From: Bacillota bacterium
GTDB lineage: Bacteria; Bacillota; Clostridia; Lachnospirales; Lachnospiraceae
Direction of reading: 5' to 3'
DNA length: 64,000 nt
Assembly (NCBI GenBank): GCA_023415635.1
Contig: JAEZJV010000061.1
Location: forward strand, 1-64,000
Shown here: positions 59,594 to 64,000 of the stretch, in pieces
How the letters are laid out: each line of letters begins with the position of its first letter
Position numbering within the stretch: position 1 is the first letter of the stretch
Made by a program: the position numbers and the translations under genes
Notes under the pieces: generated by a model
What the model saw: only the letters and a program-made list of their open reading frames with translations
Databases searched by the model: none
Told to the model about the DNA's origin: nothing

Positions 59594-61876
59594 TCATGGA
59601 CGGAAGAACTTAAGCCGAAGGGCATTGGTTACCACAAAAACCGAGCTTAAGCTCATGGCAGCTGCCCCGAACATCGGATTAAGCTTCCAACCAAAGGCCA
59701 GATAAAAAACTCCTGCTGCCAGAGGAATCCCAAGTGTATTATAAAAGAATGCCCAGAACAAGTTCTCCTTGATGTTTCGAAGTGTTGCCCTGCTTAATCT
59801 GACTGCTGTCACCACCTCGTAGAGACTGCTCTTCATTAATATGACCTCCGCTGCTTCAATAGCCACGTCTGTTCCTGCGCCAATTGCAATTCCGACATCC
59901 GCTCTTGCAAGCGCCGGAGCATCGTTAATTCCGTCTCCTACCATAGCCACCTGCAGTCCCTTCTCCTTAAGAAGTCTGACCTCCTTCTCCTTATCCTGTG
60001 GCAGCACTTCGGCTATCACCCGGTCAATACCCACTTCCTGACCGATTGTCTGAGCAACCGCCAGATTATCCCCTGTCAGCATAATAATCCCGATCCCCAT
60101 TCGCTTCAAATCTGAAATCGCTTTTTTACTGTCAGGTTTTATGGTATCAGCCACTGCGATAATACCCAGAAGTCCTTTCTCGGAAGCAAAAAACATCGGT
60201 GTTTTTCCTTGCTTTGCCAGCTGTCCGGCCTTTTCGATCAAGCCTCCCACAGCTTCCTTCTCTACGTCAACCAGGACTTTGTTTTCTCTAAGATAATTCA
60301 AATTACCTGCAATATAGCTCTCTTCGCCAATTGTTGCAGCTATTCCCTTTCCCGGTACTGCCCAAAAATCCTTTGTATCGGTAAGGACTACTCCCCTTTC
60401 TACGGCTTTTTCAACGATAGCATCTGACAGCGGATGCTCTGAGGATTTCTCCATCGAAGCAGCTATTGCCAGCAATTCCTCCTCTGTGATACCTTCTGTA
60501 ATCAGGATATCAGTTACTCTGGGCTTCCCCTCCGTTATGGTTCCGGTCTTATCTAAAACCACCGTATCGGTCTTGTGGAGCAGCTGAAGCGCTTGGGCTG
60601 ATTTAAACAATATCCCGCACTGTGCTCCTTTGCCGGTACCCACCATAATTGCCACCGGGGTAGCAAGGCCGAGAGCGCAGGGACAAGAGATAACAAGTAC
60701 AGCTATTCCTATGGAGAGTGCAAATTCGAAGGATTGCCCAAGTATAAGCCAAAGGAAGGAGGCAGTGAATGCAATAAGGATTACCACCGGAACGAATACA
60801 CCGCTGATTCGATCCGCCAGTCTGGCAATAGGAGCCTTAGAGGACCCTGCTTCCTCGACCAGACGGATAATCTGAGACAACGTTGTGTCTTCACCTATCT
60901 TTTCCGCACGGAATCGGATATAACCGGTTTTATTCATGGTTGCTGCAAGGATCTTATCCCCTGCCTTTTTTTCTACCGGGATGCTCTCTCCGGTGATCGC
61001 AGACTGATCAATGGCTGTGCTGCCTTCTATAATTTCACCATCCACGGGAATACTCTGTCCCGGCTTTACACAAAGTATATCACCTATTGCTACCTCCTCC
61101 GCAGGTATCTCTGTTTCCCTGCCGTCACGAAGAATGATGGCCGTTTTCGGTACCAAATTCATCAGCTTGTTAATCGCCTCCGAGGTTTTTCCCTTCGATC
61201 TTGCTTCAAGATATTTGCCCAGCGTAATCAGAGTCAGTATTGTTCCGGCAGATTCAAAATATAGATCATGGTGATAATGCATTACAATATCCATATCCAT
61301 ATGCCCGAGACCATAACCGATCCGATAGAGGGCAAATATACCGTATAATACTGCGGCAGCCGATCCAACGGCAATAAGGGAATCCATATTGGGAGCCCTA
61401 TGCCATAGGGTCTTCAGCCCTACCTGATAATATTTCCTGTTCACATATACAATCGGCAAGGTCAATAGGAACTGAGTAAAGGCCCAGAGGAATGCATTCT
61501 CTTCTCCGGTCATCAGCCTTGGAAGAGGAAGCTTCAGCATACTTCCCATTGACAGGTATAATAGAGGTATGAGAAAAATAACAGAACTCAGTAATCTCGA
61601 CTTCAGCTCCACCTGTTCCTCTTCTATGGGATTTTGTTCCTTAGCCTTTTTTGCTGTATTATCTGTAACAGTATCCTTGACACCATAACCGGCTTTTTCC
61701 ACCGCGTGAATAATCTTAATATAGTCAAGTATAGCTTCATCATATTCCACATGCATACTGCCCTTCAGCAGGTTTACATTCACAGTATGAACTCCCTCCA
61801 GCTTACGGACGCTTTTTTCGACATTTACCTGACAAGCAGAACAAGTCATCCCTGTTACCTGAAATTTTTTATTCAT
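59594..61876 (-). CDS. copA: copper-exporting P1B-type ATPase
   Basis: The protein has 760 residues with one N-terminal metal-binding domain (GMTCSAC, Cys12 and Cys15). Eight predicted membrane helices include the CPC pair at 398-400 (ISCPCALGLATP). The actuator TGES (295-298), phosphorylated Asp442 in DKTGT, the SSEHPLS nucleotide-binding His481-Pro482 and GDGINDAPALA hinge are all present. This is the Cu(I) export type. The membrane-entry HMDMDIVMHYHH segment (about 192-203) is unusually rich in Met and His and may be an extracellular metal site. GGAGGATTTGGACT precedes the ATG; first gene of the operon. Confidence 0.96.
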   Translation of the reverse strand: MNKKFQVTGMTCSACQVNVEKSVRKLEGVHTVNVNLLKGSMHVEYDEAILDYIKIIHAVEKAGYGVKDTVTDNTAKKAKEQNPIEEEQVELKSRLLSSVIFLIPLLYLSMGSMLKLPLPRLMTGEENAFLWAFTQFLLTLPIVYVNRKYYQVGLKTLWHRAPNMDSLIAVGSAAAVLYGIFALYRIGYGLGHMDMDIVMHYHHDLYFESAGTILTLITLGKYLEARSKGKTSEAINKLMNLVPKTAIILRDGRETEIPAEEVAIGDILCVKPGQSIPVDGEIIEGSTAIDQSAITGESIPVEKKAGDKILAATMNKTGYIRFRAEKIGEDTTLSQIIRLVEEAGSSKAPIARLADRISGVFVPVVILIAFTASFLWLILGQSFEFALSIGIAVLVISCPCALGLATPVAIMVGTGKGAQCGILFKSAQALQLLHKTDTVVLDKTGTITEGKPRVTDILITEGITEEELLAIAASMEKSSEHPLSDAIVEKAVERGVVLTDTKDFWAVPGKGIAATIGEESYIAGNLNYLRENKVLVDVEKEAVGGLIEKAGQLAKQGKTPMFFASEKGLLGIIAVADTIKPDSKKAISDLKRMGIGIIMLTGDNLAVAQTIGQEVGIDRVIAEVLPQDKEKEVRLLKEKGLQVAMVGDGINDAPALARADVGIAIGAGTDVAIEAAEVILMKSSLYEVVTAVRLSRATLRNIKENLFWAFFYNTLGIPLAAGVFYLAFGWKLNPMFGAAAMSLSSVFVVTNALRLKFFRP

Positions 61877-61897
61877 AGTCCAAATCCTCCTGACCCC

Positions 61898-61915
61898 AAC
61901 CCCCCAGGGGGGTAT
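61898..61915. promoter_or_regulatory. CsoR operator
   Basis: AACCCCCCAGGGGGGTAT is a near-perfect palindrome of the TACCCC-GGGGTA type bound by CsoR. It lies at about +4 to +21 of the cop transcript, so bound repressor would block initiation. Confidence 0.8.
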
Positions 61916-61925
61916 CTATGAGCTT

Positions 61926-61954
61926 AGTATACTATTAACCTTAGAAAATGTCAA
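61926..61954 (-). promoter_or_regulatory. promoter of copA-copZ-csoR
   Basis: TTGACA, 17 bases, TATACT on the minus strand, ending just upstream of the CsoR palindrome. Confidence 0.8.
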
Positions 61955-62050
61955 TCCGATTAATCTTATTCCATTCAGTTGTTCTGCTTACAGATATTGT
62001 CACCAGAAAGAGAAAATAGTAATAAAAAATCAAAAAATTCGCCGGAAATA

Positions 62051-62078
62051 TTGACTTTCCTTGGCTACATGATATAAT
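62051..62078 (+). promoter_or_regulatory. promoter of the ABC uptake operon
   Basis: TTGACT, 16 bases, TATAAT, 62 bases before the start codon. No T-box or riboswitch is visible in between. Confidence 0.75.
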
Positions 62079-62139
62079 ACATTTCATATTACTTTAACGC
62101 TATAAAGCGATAAACCAACAAATTCAGGAGGACCAACTT

Positions 62140-63132
62140 ATGAAAAAAATAATTGCACTGATCCTGTCAACGGTATTGGCTCTCAGCCTTATTGCCTGCA
62201 GTAAACCGGACACCCAAGCAGGTAAAGTTGACACAAATACCGAATCTAAAACTACCTATACCGTTGGAATTGTCCAGTTGGTACAGCACGAAGCTCTTGA
62301 CGCTGCAACAAAAGGCTTTAGAGATGCGCTCTCGGAGCTTGCAGGAGATAAGGTCGTATTTGACGAACAGAATGCGTCGGGAGATTCTGCTACCTGCGCT
62401 ACTATCAGTAATCAGTTCGTTTCCAGTAAGTATGATTTGATTATGGCCAATGCCACCCCTGCTTTGCAGGCAGCTGTTTCTGCTACCAATACGATTCCTA
62501 TCCTCGGTACTTCCATCACCGATTATGCGACAGCGCTGGATATCGATAATTGGAGCGGTGTTACAGGCTCCAATGTTTCCGGTACTTCCGATCTTGCTCC
62601 CTTGGATCAACAGGCTAACATGATTAAGGAATTATTCCCGAATGCCAAGAACATCGGAATTCTATACTGCTCCGCTGAACCGAACTCCAAGTATCAGTCA
62701 GCTACAATTACCGGATATCTGAAAGATATGGGTTATACCTGCACCGAGTATACCTTCGCAGACTCCAATGACGTAGCTTCCGTAACTCAGAGTGCCTGCC
62801 AGGGCAGCGATGTCATCTATATTCCCACCGATAACACTGCCGCTTCCTGCTCCGAAGCAATCAATAACGTAACGGAGCCTGCCGGAGTTCCTGTTATCGC
62901 AGGAGAAGAAGGCATCTGTAAGGGCTGCGGAATCGCAACCCTGTCCATCAGCTATTATGATATTGGCTATTCTACCGGTAAGATGGCTTATGAAATCCTG
63001 TTTAATGGTGCTGACGTATCAAAGATGGAAATTCAATTTGCTCCAAAGGTAACTTACAAATATATGGCTGACCGTGCTGCCAAGCAAGGCGTCACAATTC
63101 CTGACAACTACGAAGCAATCACAGTTGAATAA
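62140..63132 (+). CDS. ABC transporter substrate-binding lipoprotein (ABC_sub_bind / TrpX-like family)
   Basis: A 330-residue lipoprotein. The lipobox is LSLIAC with Cys20 as the lipidated residue. The mature part has two Rossmann-like lobes: YTVGIVQLVQHEALDAATKGF near 40-60 and FPNAKNIGILYCSAEPNS near 165-182. This is the Pfam ABC_sub_bind family, whose members bind tryptophan, tyrosine or other small ligands. The ligand is not shown here. CAGGAGGACCAACTT precedes the ATG. A permease gene follows 20 bases later; the ATPase is expected beyond the window. Confidence 0.88.
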   Translation: MKKIIALILSTVLALSLIACSKPDTQAGKVDTNTESKTTYTVGIVQLVQHEALDAATKGFRDALSELAGDKVVFDEQNASGDSATCATISNQFVSSKYDLIMANATPALQAAVSATNTIPILGTSITDYATALDIDNWSGVTGSNVSGTSDLAPLDQQANMIKELFPNAKNIGILYCSAEPNSKYQSATITGYLKDMGYTCTEYTFADSNDVASVTQSACQGSDVIYIPTDNTAASCSEAINNVTEPAGVPVIAGEEGICKGCGIATLSISYYDIGYSTGKMAYEILFNGADVSKMEIQFAPKVTYKYMADRAAKQGVTIPDNYEAITVE

Positions 63133-63152
63133 TCCTTTATAGGAGGAAAGAT

Positions 63153-64000
63153 ATGGGCATTATTACTTCCTTAAATCCACTTTTCCTGCTGAATGCCCTC
63201 CCCGGCTCAGTAGCACAAGGCTTAATCTGGGGTATTATGGCGCTGGGTGTCTACATCACCTTCCGCCTGCTGAATTTTGCAGATCTAACTGTTGATGGTT
63301 CCTTTGCCACCGGCGGTGCCGTTACAGTCATGCTGATAATCTCAGGCGTTCCTGTACCTTTGGCACTACTGGTTGCCATACTTGCAGGACTTGCAGCCGG
63401 ACTGATCACCGGACTGTTACATACCGCTCTTGGTATTCCACCGATTCTGGCAGGTATCTTAACGCAGATCGCTTTGTACTCCGTTAATCTGCATATTATG
63501 GATATGTCTGCGAACCAACCTGTCAATACACAGAAGTACCAGCTGCTAGTCTCCTTGAAGGAAATACCTAAGGCTATCTTAGTCGGAAGTCTTTTTGTAA
63601 TTGTGATAATTGCAATTCTCTATTGGTATTTTGGCACGGAGCAAGGCTGTTCCATTCGTGCAACCGGCTGCAATCCGGCCATGAGTAAAGCCAATGGTAT
63701 AAATATTGATTTTACTAAGGTACTTGCTCTGTCTCTCTCGAACGGAATTGTCTGTCTGGCAGGAGGTCTGATGGCACAGTACCAAGGCTTTGCCGATATC
63801 AATATGGGCCGTGGCTCCATCGTAATCGGCCTGGCCGCAGTAATCATTGGCGAAGTGCTGGGGGATGCTTTACTTAAGAAACATATGAATTTCGCCCTCC
63901 GTATGGCCTTCGTGGTCCTTGGCGGTGTGATCTATTATATCGTAGTTACCATTGTCCTCTGGTTGAAGCTAAATCCTAATGATCTTAAGCTATTTACAGC
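63153..64000 (+). CDS. ABC transporter permease, LivH/TrpY-like (3' end outside window)
   Basis: An ATG at 63153 behind AGGAGGAAAGAT opens a frame that stays open to the window end (282 residues so far). The protein has 7-8 hydrophobic helices with the branched-chain-type permease features NFADLTVDGSFATGGAV near 43-59, GIPPILAGILTQIALYSVN near 99-117 and SIRATGCNPAMSKANGI near 167-183 (the EAA-like loop). It belongs with the preceding binding protein as an uptake system. Truncated by the window edge, not broken. Confidence 0.9.
   Translation, partial: MGIITSLNPLFLLNALPGSVAQGLIWGIMALGVYITFRLLNFADLTVDGSFATGGAVTVMLIISGVPVPLALLVAILAGLAAGLITGLLHTALGIPPILAGILTQIALYSVNLHIMDMSANQPVNTQKYQLLVSLKEIPKAILVGSLFVIVIIAILYWYFGTEQGCSIRATGCNPAMSKANGINIDFTKVLALSLSNGIVCLAGGLMAQYQGFADINMGRGSIVIGLAAVIIGEVLGDALLKKHMNFALRMAFVVLGGVIYYIVVTIVLWLKLNPNDLKLFT

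Noticed and set aside
60734..61264. 176-codon plus-strand frame antisense to copA
   Set aside because: Shadow of a clearly real copA.
1..64000. CRISPR arrays, rRNA genes, complete insertion sequences or prophage
   Set aside because: No regularly spaced repeats, no rRNA-like sequence, and no transposase, integrase or phage structural gene was seen.

Overview
The window looks like chromosomal DNA of a low-to-moderate G+C, strictly anaerobic Firmicute, most likely a motile Lachnospiraceae-type Clostridium. The signs are pyruvate formate-lyase with its activase, an archaeal-type AspRS next to GatCAB, two T-box leaders, strong GGAGG ribosome binding sites, CsoR/CopZ/CopA copper control, an LTA-synthase-type enzyme, BspA-like leucine-rich repeats, and FliK, PilZ and chemoreceptor genes. 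This placement is inferred from gene content. I see no rRNA, CRISPR array, complete insertion sequence or prophage. Most genes lie on the minus strand.

Layout. 0-5.4 kb: the start of an Fe-S scaffold gene (cut by the window edge), an alpha/beta hydrolase, a beta-helix acyltransferase-like gene, topB, a 200-bp MITE-like element, then a LUD-domain gene and a small membrane protein on the plus strand. 5.5-9.4 kb: a secreted LRR protein and glyA. 9.7-11.6 kb: nucleoside salvage operon deoD-deoC-cdd. 11.9-21.6 kb: MATE transporter, a prolyl-tRNA editing-type protein, DNA polymerase IV, a ferritin-like protein, a DUF4349 protein and a 1341-residue secreted nucleotidase. 21.8-27.9 kb: a cysteine T-box controlling cysE-cysS-mrnC, then ispF, an ASKHA-ferredoxin protein and a formate/nitrite transporter. 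28.1-30.7 kb: tRNA-Val and tRNA-Met, then a divergent two-gene unit coding a duplicated DUF1538 membrane protein and a tandem PII-like protein. 30.9-35.7 kb: a zinc-ribbon protein, a gene-poor stretch with LytTR-like repeats, a HelD-type helicase, a decayed ABC-transporter locus that keeps its promoter and attenuator-like leader, and a histidine phosphatase. 35.8-47.6 kb: chemoreceptor, pflA-pflB and gltB-gltD. 48-50.2 kb: a FliK-like gene convergent with a PilZ gene. 50.4-55.4 kb: aspS-gatC-gatA-gatB under a T-box. 55.7-64 kb: LTA-synthase-like and S66 peptidase genes, copA-copZ-csoR, and the start of an ABC uptake operon.

How the genes work together. The AspRS and GatCAB form the indirect route to Asn-tRNA and Gln-tRNA, and its T-box reads GAAC, in which Glu (GAA) and Asn (AAC) codons overlap. 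The cysteine T-box couples cysteine synthesis to Cys-tRNA charging. The gltBD leader has a terminator just after its promoter. PflA, PflB and the FNT channel fit mixed-acid fermentation with formate export.

The least explained system is the DUF1538/tandem-PII pair. Its membrane protein and soluble partner are both internally duplicated, the two genes are translationally coupled, and they have their own near-consensus promoter. I read it as a candidate PII-gated transporter.
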